Shown: positions 1-14,169, numbered from the stretch's first letter. The stretch: 64,000 nucleotides of DNA from Prunella strophiata (GCA_036583965.1 JAZBQD010000021.1:16172266-16236265), one strand, 5' to 3'. The notes: generated from the letters alone by a model not told the origin. A program made the numbers and translations.

Positions 1-418
1 TCACAGAAAGTCTCACCCCGCAGCTAAAACTGTCACTGATCATGTTTAGATATGTACACTGAGGTATCAGATTAGAAAAGAGTATGCACGAGATGGGAGT
101 TTAAAAGAGGCCAAGTTGCAAGGAAAATCTTAATAGGGAGAATCGAAGGCTTGAAGAGCTAGCCCTTTTCCAAACCAAATTTATATTTCCCATCAAATCC
201 AATAAAAAATATCTAGCTTCTAAAAACGGCATGTGTCCAACCAACATATTCAAGAAGGAGCTAAAACTTTAAGTGCTACTTTGGCCAGAGAGCATGTAGA
301 TTGCTGAGATATTATGGCATCTCTGCAGCAAGTTACTTCATTAATAGGAAAATACCCAAAAGGCATATCTTGGCTTCAAGACTAATGCTCAAAATGGTAG
401 ACACATGTGCTATCAGTT

Positions 419-485
419 AAAAAAAAAAAAAAAAAAAAAATGTATTAAATTGGTATATTCTTAAATATAAAAAAAAAAAAAAAAA
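419..485. repeat. two close poly(A) tracts
   Basis: An uninterrupted run of 22 A residues (419-440) is followed after 28 AT-rich bases by a run of 17 A (469-485). They could be tails of old retroposed copies or slippage-grown A-tracts. No target-site duplication was found around either run, so I class them as simple repeats. Confidence 0.85.
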
Positions 486-3400
486 TCTCAACACCTTAAA
501 TATCATAATATTTGCTGTTTGTTTCTGACCCTCTTGCTTATGCTAGCAATAGGAGCTTTGCCTGCTGGTTATGGCAAGAGATGGAACAACCCAGGCTCCA
601 CAGCTGCTCTCCCAGCTCAGGTACTGACTTTTGGGTGACTTGCTTAGATTCTCACTAACTTCTAGGAAATCCAGTTTATCCACTGGCAAACCCAGCTGCC
701 TGGTCCTTGCCAAGGAGCACTTGAGGACACATTTCTAAGGCTGACCTCTACACTAAAAATAGCCAAGTACAACTTGGGTTGCAGCTGTTAGTAGAAAGAC
801 AAAGGACATGGAAACATCCAGAAGATGGTCATTATGTTCTACACAATTTCATTTCACACTTTTAAGATCTTGCCACACCAGTACATCATAGGAGCTGGGT
901 CCTGGGGAATGCTCTGCAGATCTGCCCATGTTACTCTGCAACCTCTGGTGCAATCTGGGCCAGCCCAGGAGCTCCAGAAAATCAGTTTCTCTGCTGTGCC
1001 TCTCCTCAGAAGGTGAATTTTAGTGGGAGAGTTGGATAAGGGCATGGGGATTGAAGACATTCACAACAGAATGCTGGAGTGCTTCTTCCTCCCTACAAAG
1101 ACACCTCCCAAAAAGCTGGAGATGGAGAAGAAACCCTTGACAAATGTCAAAGTCTTCTGCTACCTGGGAATTGAGAAGATATACCTGAGCTTTCACTTCT
1201 GCCTAATTCTCCTCCAAGGCTTTAAAGTTTCTGAATAAAGTATTTAGGCTCATCTCTGTCCTAGAAGTTGATTTAGCCAGTATCTTGTTCTCCTTATATA
1301 AAAGAAAATAATCTTCAGTCAGAAGCATCATAAGCTTCTTTCCTTTTACCCTCTCACTGTTGGCATGAAAGCAAGATCATTTGTTCCAACTGTGTATTTG
1401 CAACAAGCATTTGCTTTAGTTTTGCTTGAAAACACAGCAAGAGAAATTTTACTCCAAATTTCATGTCAAAATTCCCTCCATAAATAAAGCTTGACAGAGT
1501 GAAGGGTATCTAGTCCAACTTTTTTGGGTTTTTTTAGTATATTTATTTTGTTCTTGCCTGAAAACACAGCAGGGAAATTTTATTTAAAAGTGAATATGAA
1601 GGAGTATTGTTCAGAATAGAGACCTCATTTTCAGCCCAGGAAATTTTATTCCTCACCTTCCATGCTCCCCAGGAATCACAAGCAGGTACAAAAGTACAGC
1701 CCAAACTGAGACTACAACCAACATTTACAGATTTTGCTACAGAGAAGTCCCTGAAATATCCCTGCACACTAATGACCATCAGGAGCTATCACAGGCCACT
1801 TGGCACTGGAGAAGTCCTGGGGAGATATTGTGACACAAATGGCATTTGTGTTGAGATGCAGCTGCAGGGTGCAATCACTGCATTGTGTTTGCACTGTGAG
1901 TTCAGACTATTATTGTATCACTCCACTCAATCAAATCCCATGCAACACCAAATACCTAAAATAAGTCAATTTTATATTAAATATTAAACCCTCCTCATCC
2001 AGAATATCTAAAAACCTGTCCAGAGTATTGAGCCAAACAGGAGCCTCTGGATCCTCAGCCCTTTTAAAAATTAGGCCACTGCTTTAGAAATCTAAACACA
2101 GGCTAAAGGATCTAACTGTAGGCTCCTATTTCTGAAAGTTCTTGGTCTTTAATTTTCATAGCATGGTAAACAAAGCATCTTTTTTCTTCCCTGCTAGAAA
2201 GTACTTAGGGTTCAGAAGTTTATTGGAAACATAGCTGACATCCAAATCAACACAGATTGCAAAAACAACAGGCTGACAAGACAGAACACTTTCAAAACAT
2301 CACACTGATCATTAGAACAGCAGAGCAAAACATTAATATCATAAGCTTTTGCAGTCAAGGACTCTGCTCTAGCTGAGTATAGCTCTTTAAGCAAGGGAAA
2401 CCTGGGAAAACAGACTTTGAAGATAAATAGATGGATTTGCTTTCCAGCAAACAAATACAGGATCAACAAAATTGAACATGATGACTATTCCATAGGCAAC
2501 AGTGATGCTGCCATGCAGATTTTCAAAAATGTCACTATAGCAAATAAGCCTCTGTTTTGCTCTTGGGAGCAACAGAAAGTGAGAAACTAGAGTAGATATT
2601 AAAGGACGTTTTGGCAAAAAAATAATAGACAAAAAATAAAGAAACTCTCCCCATCATTAAGTCCAACTTTCAGTTGACAGTCAGACCAGGGGGCAGGAGA
2701 GGTGGGGGTGTAGCTTCAACAAAACAATATATTTTTAAAAAGAACTTCCAACAGAGCAAACACTATTTTAATGCTGTGGAAGAGAGAAACAAAGCCTCAA
2801 AAATAGTAATTCACTTCTAATATAGGAAAGCCCTATTTAGAAAAGATGTTTAAGGAGTAAACCCAACCCCACTGGCCCCTAAATTCAAACCTTTACTGGA
2901 TGAAAGGCTCATTTGTCTGATCCAGAATGAAATCAATCACAGCCTTTTACTGATAAGACTGGAGATACGTGGTGAGGGTTTTCTGGACACTGGAGGATCT
3001 TTCTTTTTTGGTTCCACTTGTGAAATAACTCCCTGCAAATATGAACTCCATACTTTTTAGTGCCTGTAGACCTTGCACAAACAGACCTGCTCATGATCTC
3101 GACAGCAGCTATGGGCACAGAGAATCAATAGTGTTGATACTGAATTACTGGTGTGCAGATGTACCAGTTTGACACATGAATACAAGAAATAATGTGTCAG
3201 CTTGATCTTCCAAGTTGATAACTCTTACTGGAGGTGCTGGGCCCTTCACTATTTATATTATTTCCTTATTGCATTCTGTTTTGGAGCAATGACTTGGACC
3301 TGGCAAACACCTTTTTCTTGCCAAAGTATGTGTATTTACAACAGGAAAACTAAAAAGCATCATTCCCCTATTGTCTATACAAGAAAGCTTGGCAGTAAAA

Positions 3401-3609
3401 CATATCTTTATTATCATGTCACAGATTGAGCTTTTATAGTTAAATATCTGAGTTTGTTGGCATTTCCATTATAACCCCAACCATTAAAGTGTGTTTTGAG
3501 TGAGATTTACAAGTCAAAGGCTCTGATTTTCCTCACTTGAAGTGACATAAATTAGGAGTTAGTGCACACATGGTATGCACAGGGAGAGAGTCAATGTTCT
3601 GGGGAAAAC

Positions 3610-3648
3610 AAAAAAAAAAAAAAAAACAAAACCAAAAAAAGAACAAAT
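3610..3648. repeat. A-rich simple repeat
   Basis: A run of 17 A (3610-3626) is followed by interrupted A-rich sequence broken by single or double C residues and a G. No body of a retroelement is recognisable on either side. Confidence 0.75.
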
Positions 3649-4507
3649 GCTGCTTTGCACACATGATGCTCAATTTGATGGCATCCACATTTATAAGAGT
3701 GAGCCCACTTCAGCCCCATTCAGTTCACTTCTGTTGCAAAAGCCTTTGCACAGTCTGTGCATCATCTTTTGCATAAAAATGAATATGCTGTGCTAACACA
3801 GCCTTACCTGTATCTAAAAAAAGTGCAATAACATTGGTATGAGTGAGACTGTCATTTCATTGAACAGCTCCACTTAGAACATTGTGTTTTCAATGAAAGG
3901 CAAATCTGATCCAGTGAAACAAACCTGGGACTATAAAGACAGGAATTTCCAGATCTTCATCCCACTGCTGCCAGTGAGTTGATGAGTCACTTTATGAGAG
4001 TTCACTTACATTTAGATTATCTCACACTCACCAATTTTTACCTGGGGATGCTGGCATCTGCTTGCATTTCATATTGGGGGTGTTGTGAAGATTCAATAAC
4101 ATTTCCACGTGTTAAGCATTAGAGAAGTGCTAAGCGGTCATAGTGTCTGATTTAATGCTCCCTTTTCTGGGAGCTGGGATAGAGTTACAACTTTCATGCT
4201 AAGCTTACCTCATATTGCTTGACTTGGTAGAGGAAAGGTCTCTCTCTAGATACATATCACACAGCACATATTCCAAAACCAGAACCAGGGACCTTCAGGC
4301 CAAAAAAACCAAAAACTTGAGCCACGACAGGCATTCAGGTGAACTTAAAAACAAAACCCACCCCACACACAAGTATTTCACTCTTATCTTATTAAAATTC
4401 ATTCATTTTTCCTGCTTTTTTTTTTTCATTTTTGCTGCCTTAGATTTTCTGTCCATCTCCATCCTTCAGCAGCCTCGCTTGGCTCACCGAGGTCACTCTG
4501 CTGTGTG

Positions 4508-4538
4508 TGACATCACACGCCACAATCCCCATGGTAAC
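4508..4538. promoter_or_regulatory. CRE-like and RFX-like motifs, candidate
   Basis: TGACATCA, one base off the cAMP-response element, lies at 4508-4515. An imperfect RFX X-box (ATCCCCATGGTAAC, 11 of 14 positions by my count) lies at 4525-4538. RFX and CRE-type sites occur side by side in some vertebrate promoters. No CpG island or recognisable gene start is nearby, so function is inference only. Confidence 0.18.
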
Positions 4539-7500
4539 CCCCATGTTGTCACAAACAGTGTCAGAGGAGGAGGGGGAATAGAGTTAGAAAAGAGCATTTA
4601 CACACAAATATCTTGGCATTCAAATAGACTGGGAAATAAAATGCACAAAAAAAGCCCATGACAGCTTAATGAGGTTTTGGTAACATGCTGTAGTTTTCCA
4701 ACTGTGTTCAAGTGTGATCGTGGTTCTTAAGATCTGATTTTCCTTACTTTTATGGACTTAAAAGAACTACATCCATTTTGCTCAGCACAGCAATCTGAAA
4801 GTTCCCATGTCTGATTTTATTATTTAATGTGTAGGAAGAATTGCATTTCAACGCCTGCCGAAGAAACTGCCTTTTATAAAGACAGTCTACAGAGATATGT
4901 TTGGAATTTTAAATCCTGGTGTTTTGCTTTTTCTTTAATCTTTTATTAATGGTTTGTGTTCCCATTACTCCAAACTGAGCATTAGGTTCCTGGGGAAAAG
5001 CACCAATCAAATGTGTAGAGCAACTGGAATGTATTTGAAAATAAAGGAGGGTTAGCTGATCAAAATCAGTATTTCTGAGATTTAGGCCTGTGATGGACAT
5101 CTTGTATTGAACAAAAATAAAGCCAGAAAAAGGAGAATCATTTTGACAGCAGCAGGTCTGGAGGTAGTGAGAGAGAAACTGGCACCCATTTTCCTTTAAT
5201 TCTGATTGATCAGTCTCAAGAGGTTACACCAGCACCAAATTCAAATACCATTTACTTTTTTTTTTGTGACAGAGCTGGGCAGAAATTAATTCTGCTGCCT
5301 CATCTGGTCACAGCCCCAACTGAGATCCCCTTGCAGCTCAGTCCTGCAAAGGCTTTGTGTGACTTCAGTTGTGAGAGATGATGGCCATGATTTGATTATT
5401 TCAACTCAGACTATGAGAAAAAGAAAACCAGAACTTTTCCTGGCAACACCAACAGCTAAACCTTGACTTTTAATCCTTACTCTGGAAACCTGAACAATTC
5501 CCACTGGGGTCTAACTGCATGTCCAGAGATTCTAGGAAAAAAGGATATTAAAGCAGAACTGTGTGGCAGAAAAAGGCCACTGTGACACAGCCCCCTCCCC
5601 TCCCTCAAGCACAAACACAGCCCTGGCTGACCACACCTCACAGCACCAGGGTCCTCTCCTCACAAATTGGTAGCAACTAAATCTGCCCTACAGGGGTGTT
5701 TAGTAGGGTTTTCTAGAACTGTATGTATTCACCTACTATTACCAGGATCCTTCCTTCTCCACAGATAGTATTAGTATTATTATTCAACTACTTTATAGCA
5801 CTTAATAGCAGGTTTTATCACTGTTAAGGAATTCTGGATTAAAAATTATCTACAAGGCTCCTTCTAACAATGACAGGGCTGATTGTGTCCTGATTATAGA
5901 GTCACTTGTTTTAAATAATGTTTGCCAAATATTAACTTGTTTCTTTTTCTCAGGAGGTGTGTGAACACCATAATGTACTGCACGTGCAAGCCTCAATTGT
6001 ACAGGACAAAGAAAAAAAAGCTGTGGCCTTCCTGTGATACTGAATATTTGAGTATTTGGTTTTTAACCCAAACATGGATTACAGGTTCAGTATTCACTGC
6101 CTACCACATCTTATTTATGGATCTTCTCTTAAAATCTGCTTTAAAGTAACAAATTCTACAGCCAAGTATCAGTTTGATCCACACAGAATTGAGAGCTCCT
6201 AAACAGCAATATATAAAATGTTTTTAAAACACTTTAAATGAAGAAACAGAACTGTTTCACACACAATGCCAAACCAGAGTGTAAAAACAAGAGTGTGCTG
6301 CTCAGCTAATTGAACTTCTCTCTGTCACCACACATAACACTGCCTGCTTCTCAGACACAAGGGACCAGTTGAAAAAAAACATGATCATCAGATAAAATCT
6401 AAAATAGAAAGTAAAGTTTAAACTGTGGGGATAAAATGATGTCTCCTGTTTTCCTAGCTGACCTCCTGTTTTAACTCTTTTACTCAAAATACCAAGTGAC
6501 AAAGGCAGGGCTGAAGCAGTAATCCAATATTTAAATACTCAAATGAAATAGTCTCCATTACATGCAACCAAAAAATGAGCGATTAAACATGACAATAAAA
6601 ATACTAACAAAAGTCTAAAACTCTGACAAACATACAACAGGCAAAAATGAAGTGTGTTGCAACAAAAATGGCCTCCAGTCATCTCAGCAAAATTCTACAG
6701 GAGCCATTTGCAGCTTGAAAACAGACTCCTCAAACAATCAAAGTGCATTTCTAATAAAATATTATTAAAAGCAGATATGTTCATAATTTTTTTTTTTCCA
6801 TTTGGTAGCAGGATCAGCTTTTCTCCCAGACAAATCAGCTCATTTTTCAGTGGTTTAAAAATGATGCACACCAAGTGCTGCAATCCCACCCAGAACATGA
6901 AACAAGATACAGGAGGCACCAGAAGCACAGTGAGCTCCAGCTATTCTATTTCATTTTCCTATTTCTATTTCATTTCCACTGGTGAGTCACCTGCTCACTC
7001 CTGAGCCTCCCTTCACTGCACAGGTGCTGCTGGTTTGCCTTTGAATCTCCACTGAACTCAAATTTGTCACAAAAGTTTGGTCCCAGGGTCTAGACTTTGT
7101 CTATTTGTGTCCATCTCAGAGTGTCACACAGCCTGTTTCTGCTGAATGTGTAAAAGGTTTACAAAAATGTCCTTTCAGATCCCCAATCAGAACACAGACA
7201 TCAGTTTAAAAGAATATTAAACATCCCAAATGTAGATTTTAAAGCAAAGTCTGCACCAAGTATTGTATTAATTACCAGGATACTTCCAAGGCCATGATGA
7301 ACACTTCAGTAGGGTACATCACATTTAAGGCAAATTATTCTGCTGTTGGGATACAGATTTTATTCTGTGTTTGCCTGCATTGCACTGCACAGGAAAACCC
7401 AAACACTGCAGACCCAGAGCTCTGAAATTGCAGAGTCTACATCCTCACAGGTGGAGAAAGCACTTCCAGGGGAAATGCATCTCTCCCTCGGGCTAAAAAA

Positions 7501-8953
7501 GAGGATTCTTAGGAACCAAGCCACAAGACAACACAAGTCAGCTGGTCAGGGGAGAGCAGGTCAGAGGGTCAAGGGAGGAACTCTGACCCCCACAAAGTTT
7601 TCTAGCAAAATAAAGTTGGGGTTTTTTTGTGTTTTTCTTTTTTTTAACTTTCACTAAAATTTTTTGTGACACAGCTGAACAGTAGTGAGAGCAGTTTATG
7701 CAAGAAGAGGTGCTCTTATTTTTCCTCTTTTCCTTTTATCCTTCATTTTGGGTCAACCACCTGGAAACTCTCCCCTCTTTACCCCAGATGAAAACCCACA
7801 ATACAGTTCTGATATTTGAAGATCACTGATTGAGCAGTTGATTTTAAAACATTTGTCTGAATTTTTTTACATCCAGATGTTGGGACAGGTTGGAATGACT
7901 GCCATTCCCCCTGTCCTCAGAGGATGATCATATCACATGCAGGCTCAGACCTGTACTAAGAACATTAATTGGAAATATCATCTACTAATAGTTGGACCTC
8001 ACCTCTTAAAAATCCTTTGCATCCATTAACTTTCCAAAACTGATAGCATTTGTGAGAACATTCCAGCAAAACAAAAACAATTACATACAGATTTAGACTA
8101 ATTCATTTAGTCTAAAATGAATTCCAAATACTCTCTGTAACTTTTTGCAGTATTTGTCCCTTGTTTTACTTCCAGAAATTAACAGAAAACTCCTTGTATG
8201 AGGCTCTCCATTAGGACTGCTTTTAAAATCACCTTCTCCTGTGAAGTGTCACATTGTGTGGCACAACTTCTTTTTCCAGTTGAGAGGGTGAATAAAATGA
8301 GGCCTCTCAAAACATGTAGGCAAACTGACCCTAATATATGACTGGAAACAGTCAAGGAAAGCCACGTGCAGGTGAAACAATCTACACTATTCTTGAGTAG
8401 CATTTTAGTTCACTCTAAGAACCTGACAGTGGTTATCAGTAATCTCATCCTCACCTGAAAAAAGGAACCTGTGGTGAAAAGAGTTGCCCAAGAGCATGTC
8501 ACCAGCTAATTTTACCTCCTCAATCAATCCCCTGTGCTCTATCCACTTGCCAACAAAACTTTGTGCAATGAGATACTCTTCATCCCACTTAAACAACAAA
8601 ATCATGTCATGCCTGACATTTCTGAAAAGCACTGCAGTTGAACAGTAACTTCTGCTATTGCAAAAGACAGAACATTTTCAGATTGCCCCCTGACTTATTG
8701 CTTTAATCACCTGTGATATTTCTGCAATTCCAGGCAGCTTATCTGCAGTACATGGGACACAAACCTCTGCCCCTTTATTGTCCCACTTGGCTGAAGATTA
8801 GGGATGGGCTTCCCCCTTCCTCTTTGCTTGCTTAAACCAATATTGCTCCTAACAATTCTCTAATTCTGCTATGTATTGAGCAGTCCTTGAGTGACCTATG
8901 CCAAACAAGAGCAGTCCTTTCTATGAATTCACAGCTGTAATTACCAAGCAAAC

Positions 8954-8971
8954 ACTACCATCTGCTGGCCT
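8954..8971 (-). promoter_or_regulatory. CTCF-like motif
   Basis: The minus strand reads AGGCCAGCAGATGGTAGT, which fits the CTCF core pattern CC-N3-AG-N2-GG. It lies in CpG-poor, otherwise plain DNA. CTCF marks loop anchors and insulators. This was judged by eye with no matrix score. Confidence 0.4.
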
Positions 8972-10100
8972 GTTTGAAAAGCCTGTTACACTAAAAAAAG
9001 AAAAACCAATATAGTGTTCCTTCTGGCCTAAGACCTTACAGAACTCCAGCTACTTTTCCTAGGACTGAAGAAACCTCACATACTCAGACTGGAAAAGGAT
9101 GATCTTCTGTGTTCTCTCCCTTCCCTCCTGCCCCCATCAACAAGAACTTGATTAAATCCTGTCCTGAAATACTGGGATAGTCCTCACCTTGTACAAGTTC
9201 ACTCTGTAGAGTTTTACTTGCACAATGGAATGAGTTACAAAGCTGGGAGAAGGTGCCTGGTGTGACAAGCTCTTGTCCCTCTAGATCAGGATTATAGCAG
9301 GGCTCTGAGGCACAGGTTTCCCTTTGACAGCTGGGGCTGAGCTGGAACACTCCTCCCAAATCACACAGGATTTCAGCCTGCACACTCCACTCTGAACTTT
9401 GCTGGTGGTCTCTACTGTGACAGGTTAGAAAATAAACCCCAAAATAAACATATTTAATGCAAGTGTCATTTCCTACAGGATACATGATCCAGTTTGTCCA
9501 GCTTCAGTCCTGTTGTCTCATTCACACTATGTATCTCCAGTTGGGGGCTGAGAAATCTGACTTCTTCCACCTCAAAAAGCAAACTTTGCTGCACAGGGTT
9601 TTGCAATTTACTTCCAACTAAAAACCTTATTCTTTCAAGTATACAAGGTCTGCAAAATTCAACACCACCTGTCAGTACCCAGGGAACAGCTTTACAAAGA
9701 CAATCTCTTATATAATATAAAACCCAATTGTTTCTCTTCTTTAGGCCATTAACTATTTTCGTACCCTTTACATCAGCTGGGAACTATATATCACAGACAA
9801 AGACAATCTCATTTGTTTTAATGGCTAAGTAAATTCAAAATGGAAATGACTAGGTAATTTGTTCTTGTGCTTTTTTAATTTTGTTTTCTTCACTCCCCAT
9901 CCCCCTCACCATCATCCCCCAGTCCCTCCAGAAAAAAAAAAAAAATATTTTAGTCAAGGACTAGAATTCTGGCAAACTATCTTATCTCCACTGAATTAAA
10001 CATAAATCAGGCTTAAGCAAATCAAAGATTTGGCTTCAAAATTTCTTTAACTTCCTAGTACTGGGTTAAGATGCTTTATTATTGGCATTATTCATTATAA

Positions 10101-10720
10101 GCCTTTCAAGGTGATGTTTCAAATAGTAATATCTTCCATAATGGGCAACAGATAAAAGAAAATGCAATAGACAAATAATTGTAGTGGTTGCTGTTAAAGC
10201 AATAGTTGTATCAGGTGCTGTGCAAGCAGATACTGGTCAGTCCCTGATGGATGTTCTGCTTTGCCATTTAACTGGGGCACACAAATTGGCAGGTAATTAT
10301 CAGTCATCTGCCATTCCTACACTTGAGTTAATCCTAATCTGCATTCAGCAGTGGGTGATTCCAATTGGATTATCATTTGTTTTCAGCACTTCTGTATCCC
10401 CAAGTGCTTTAGAAGACAATCCAAATTGTAATAAGACAGATGAATTTTTTATTTCATTATCTAAAGTTTCAAAAATTTTGGACACTGATTCAGTTTTGTT
10501 AGGCTTTGTTTCCTTTTGCTTCTCAAGGTCTTAGGCACAATTGCCAATACATCCAAGCATGTGGAACAGCAGATACTTCATGCTTTCATTATTTTCAGGC
10601 TACTTGGCACACCATTAATTTAGGTGCACAGCATTTCAATCCTGCAGAAAAGTGCACGCAGAACATGCCAACAGTGGATTTTAATTCAACAATGACACAA
10701 GAGGTATAGGGTATCTCAGA
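10101..10720. other. candidate conserved noncoding element
   Basis: This is a unique, low-CpG block with tandem homeodomain-type motifs (TAATCCTAATC near 10330, ATTGGATTATC near 10367) and long non-repetitive AT-rich text. It resembles deeply conserved vertebrate enhancers in texture. A 116-codon open frame (10184-10534, plus) crosses it, but I recognise no protein. A donor-like CAG/GTAATT at 10290-10297 lacks a convincing acceptor partner. Alternative: ordinary unique intronic DNA. The call rests on pattern only. Confidence 0.3.
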
Positions 10721-12545
10721 AAACTGCTCTGTTATGATATGAAACACATGTCAGCTGGTTCTGGGAAAAAGCTGTGGTCCAGGACTCCTTCTGGAAGTCA
10801 GACAACTTGAACAGAATATGATGCACTTTAGACTTTGCCTGCTCTGAACCTGTTACCATGAGCTGCACCATTCCATGGCACTGGCAATATGGTGCTGCAC
10901 TGGGAATACAGTGTTTCATACAACATGAACTTAAGCATACCAGTTCCTCTGGTTCATAACCTACCAACAGTTATGTACAGCTTGGCACAAACTTAAAAAA
11001 AAAAAATCAAAACCCAAACCTGAATAAGGCTTTAATCCAGTCAGCATATATTCATGCAGAACTAACCAGCTTTCATTGGAGCCTAACACAACTTGCAGTT
11101 CTTAATATGTTGCTGTGCTGCCACAAACACCATTCACTCTGCAAACAGGAAGGAACAGCAAACATATGTATTGTTTTCTAATAAAAATCAGGCTATTTCA
11201 CTGATGTTGATATACTTTAACAGAGGGAAATCCAGGCTAGGAAAATCCAAAGCTAGGAAAACAAAGTGGTAAATGGCAGGCAGAATGTCCAGGATACAAC
11301 TGTATCACCCCAGAGTACAAGATGGACATCACTTAGAGTTGTTGAGGAAATCTATCAAAGATGAGTTTTTGAACAGATGTACAACAGAGAGAACAGATAA
11401 CTGCTGGCATGCTTAACCAGAGCCATGTGGTAAAAACATAACAGCACGGACAAACTGCGAAAAAGAGGGGTCATTTCTGAGCTGCAACATGGATTTATTT
11501 TGATTAAGAAATACAAGAAGGTAATACAGAGAGCAGTGACCAGAGTTTCAGATCATACAGCAATAGAAAAGGAACTCATAAGCCCCCTAGGGACATAAGG
11601 CAACCCACCCACACACAGCTTATATTTCAAGTCTTCATTTTAAGGCCGTGACTTGACCTCTGTTCAGAGACATATTAAGGTCTTGGCACAGTATCAGATG
11701 CCTAGAATAGTGAAGTATCGTAAACAGATTTAGTGTATGGAATTTTACACTGGCCAAAATTAATTGGCTAAGAGGTCAAATTACAGCTGTTAATATTTTG
11801 CAGTAGGAGCCAAAGCCCTTCGATTGCCCTGCAGTCTATTAACTGTTTCCTTCAGTGATTTTTATGTCTCTAGTTACTTTGTTGGAAAAAGTCACAATTT
11901 TGAGGTTTTCCAAAAGTGACAGCAAGTATTAAAATGTAGTTCAGCTTTGTGCAAATCTTGCCTTCAGCCAGCTGCAGGAGTCACTGATAAAGACAGGGCC
12001 TGAAAAAAGTGCAAGGAAGCAAGGTGTGGGGCTTATAACAACCTAAAATCCCAGAGAATCTAAGTTAAAGCTGTTCTTGCAGCACCAACAGCTTCTAACA
12101 TGAATTTAGGCAAATCATTCAGGTACTACCAGCACACTCTGCTGATACTAAGGGCCAGCATCATTGTTCTTATAAGACCAACTACAAAATCAAAAATCAG
12201 TGTCTGTGGCTGTCCAGTGTGGACCTGAATGGTGTGATCTGTTTCCAGCCAGGTCAGTCTCTGCTGTGGCCCACTCCCAGTTCAAACCTACCCACTCTTG
12301 GTCCTGACCCCTTCTCTCCTGCCTGCAAATAGATACCAGGACTGATAGAACTTTTGCCTGCTGACCCATTCCTCTGGCAGCTGAACCCCTCCCTACACAC
12401 CTGGAACACAGCTCAGCACCACTCTGGAGTAACAAGAGCCACATATGCATGGTTGGTTTCACAGGCCCCAAGGCTGAAGAGGGATGGAGGACTGACTTCA
12501 TGGCCAACCTCAATTTCCATGTAAAAGGATGAGGAAATGCTTTCT

Positions 12546-12565
12546 GGCTCCACTGAAGCCAATGG
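12546..12565 (-). repeat. possible ancient amniote repeat motif
   Basis: The minus strand reads CCATTGGCTTCAGTGGAGCC, close to a CATTGACTTCARTGG-type string that I recall as common in old interspersed repeats of turtles, crocodilians and birds. Only this core is recognisable, the flanks are too decayed, and the family is not assigned. Confidence 0.25.
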
Positions 12566-14169
12566 CAGCAGTCCCATCCTCAGGATTTTTGCTTACAGTA
12601 ATACAGTTGTATCACCAGCTCACTTCCCTAAGAATTTATGTACTATTGCTAGAGGTGGGGTATATTTGAGCCAAATTCCAAAATTTAGGCTTGAATGTAC
12701 TGTACTGTCAACTGTAGATTTTTATCATCAGTGACCCCCTACCTAAACTTTGTGCCCATATTTCATACCTGAGTAATGAATTGTTGGAGCCACTTCAGCA
12801 ATTGCATCTGTGCCTGGATTGAGCCCATAAAGTCAGAAGTACTCAGGTTTATAGATCTTGAAAGTCTGTGTATTCTATCAAATCCTAATTATTTCTAAAT
12901 TCTGATTTGACTAATATGCTGCTTTAGAGCCATCAAGTTTCATGAAGTTTACCCAGGAAACTGACTTCAAAGCCAGGGTGATTCAGCTGAGCTGCACATC
13001 TTTTAAAGTAGCCAAAGAGTATTTATTATTACATGAGTTCCCCTAGGATGAGATATCAAATGATTGGGACAATGAACAAATACAAGTCTTGACATCAGCA
13101 CCTCAGAGATCTGTTGTGGTCACTTAGAGGGGAGTGTGCATCTATCTATTCTTGTCCATATCTTTCCTCTCTAAGGATTTTTGAATAAAAAAATAATCAA
13201 AAAATAGTCAAATTCCCAAAAGCCATTCAACAAAACTCCTCCTTCCCTACCAGCTTAGCTGACATGAAGATGTTGTACCATAGCCATATCCACAGTCTTT
13301 TCACATGGTGCTTATTACAGAAGTCATATTTCACAGGACAAACAACTACCAATTTTTACACAAAATACATCAAAAGATTTTGAGCCACATGTAGGATTCC
13401 AAAGAAGCTGGAAATACATCTAAAAATTAACCTAGTCCTGAAGCTTAGTTGTTTTCACTCCTTTTCCTGGGTGCTGAGGGAAGGACAGAGCTGGAAGTAT
13501 TTGACAATGCCAGGCCCTTGTGCTCTCTTCCATAAGGGCATCAATATCTACAGCTAAGCAGGGCTATACTAAAAAATAAACAAACAAAATCTCATCCCAA
13601 ACCTATTTCTTGCTCTCTTTATTGCTGGGAAGGACAACAGCAGCATTTTTGCTGTGGAAGGGAGGCTGCCTGGCTCCACCAGCTCCCAGGCAATGAGCAG
13701 ATTGCATCAGTGCACCCCTCCCCTCCAGTTCAGCATTGCCCAACCTCGTTTCTGCCTCCCAGTTGGCATCACACAATCATCACCTCACAATTATAGAACC
13801 ACCATGTGGTAGCCATAGCATCACTTGCGTGGAAAGTGTAATTGGGAAAGTGTCACTCTATTGCTGCTTGACTTGGAAGCGAGAACAGACACATCCTTTG
13901 TGAAAGAAAAGACAAGACAGTCTTCTTCCACTTCTCAATTCATCTTTTCCTCCCACATGTTCAGGCTTTTTTCTACCACAAGCCAGGCAGAAAAACTGCA
14001 AGATGACCAAGGATATAACCAAAACTTAATTAATAAATAAAGCTCTAAAAAGGGTGCTTGAAATGAGGTGTTTCTTGAGCAGACCTTACCAGTCTCAAGG
14101 GTACTGGTATCATCTTACCTATGTATTTCAGATTCAAGGGCCCAGTTTCCTTATGCAGGTTCATACTTT

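Larger units (their letters stand above)
1..4200. other. noncoding sequence, no gene recognised
   Basis: No protein-like open frame is present. The longest frame is 126 codons at 1607-1987 on the plus strand; its composition is unremarkable and its product resembles no family I know. The stretch contains A-tracts near 0.4 and 3.6 kb (listed separately), no CpG-rich promoter and no RNA gene that I recognise. It could be intergenic or intronic; the sequence alone does not tell which. Confidence 0.8.
4201..10100. other. noncoding sequence, no gene recognised
   Basis: Open frames reach 148 codons (4215-4661, plus) and 133 codons (9084-9485, minus). Neither shows a domain, signal peptide or family-like motif, and both fit chance in DNA with this stop density. 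The segment contains short homopolymers (T11 at 6787-6797, A14 at 9932-9945), a small 9-bp hairpin (arms 8092-8100 and 8108-8116), and the two motif candidates listed separately. Confidence 0.8.

Noticed and set aside
1480..1520. CR1 3'-tail-like text (ATCTAGTCCAAC)
   Set aside because: Only about a dozen bases resemble the CR1 tail antisense string, with no supporting flank or terminal octamer repeats.
4215..4661. 148-codon plus-strand open frame
   Set aside because: Lysine- and phenylalanine-rich low-complexity segments come from A- and T-tracts, there is no domain, and the length is compatible with chance across 64 kb.
9084..9485. 133-codon minus-strand open frame
   Set aside because: Its cysteine-containing product resembles no family that I know, and neighbouring frames show no exon structure.
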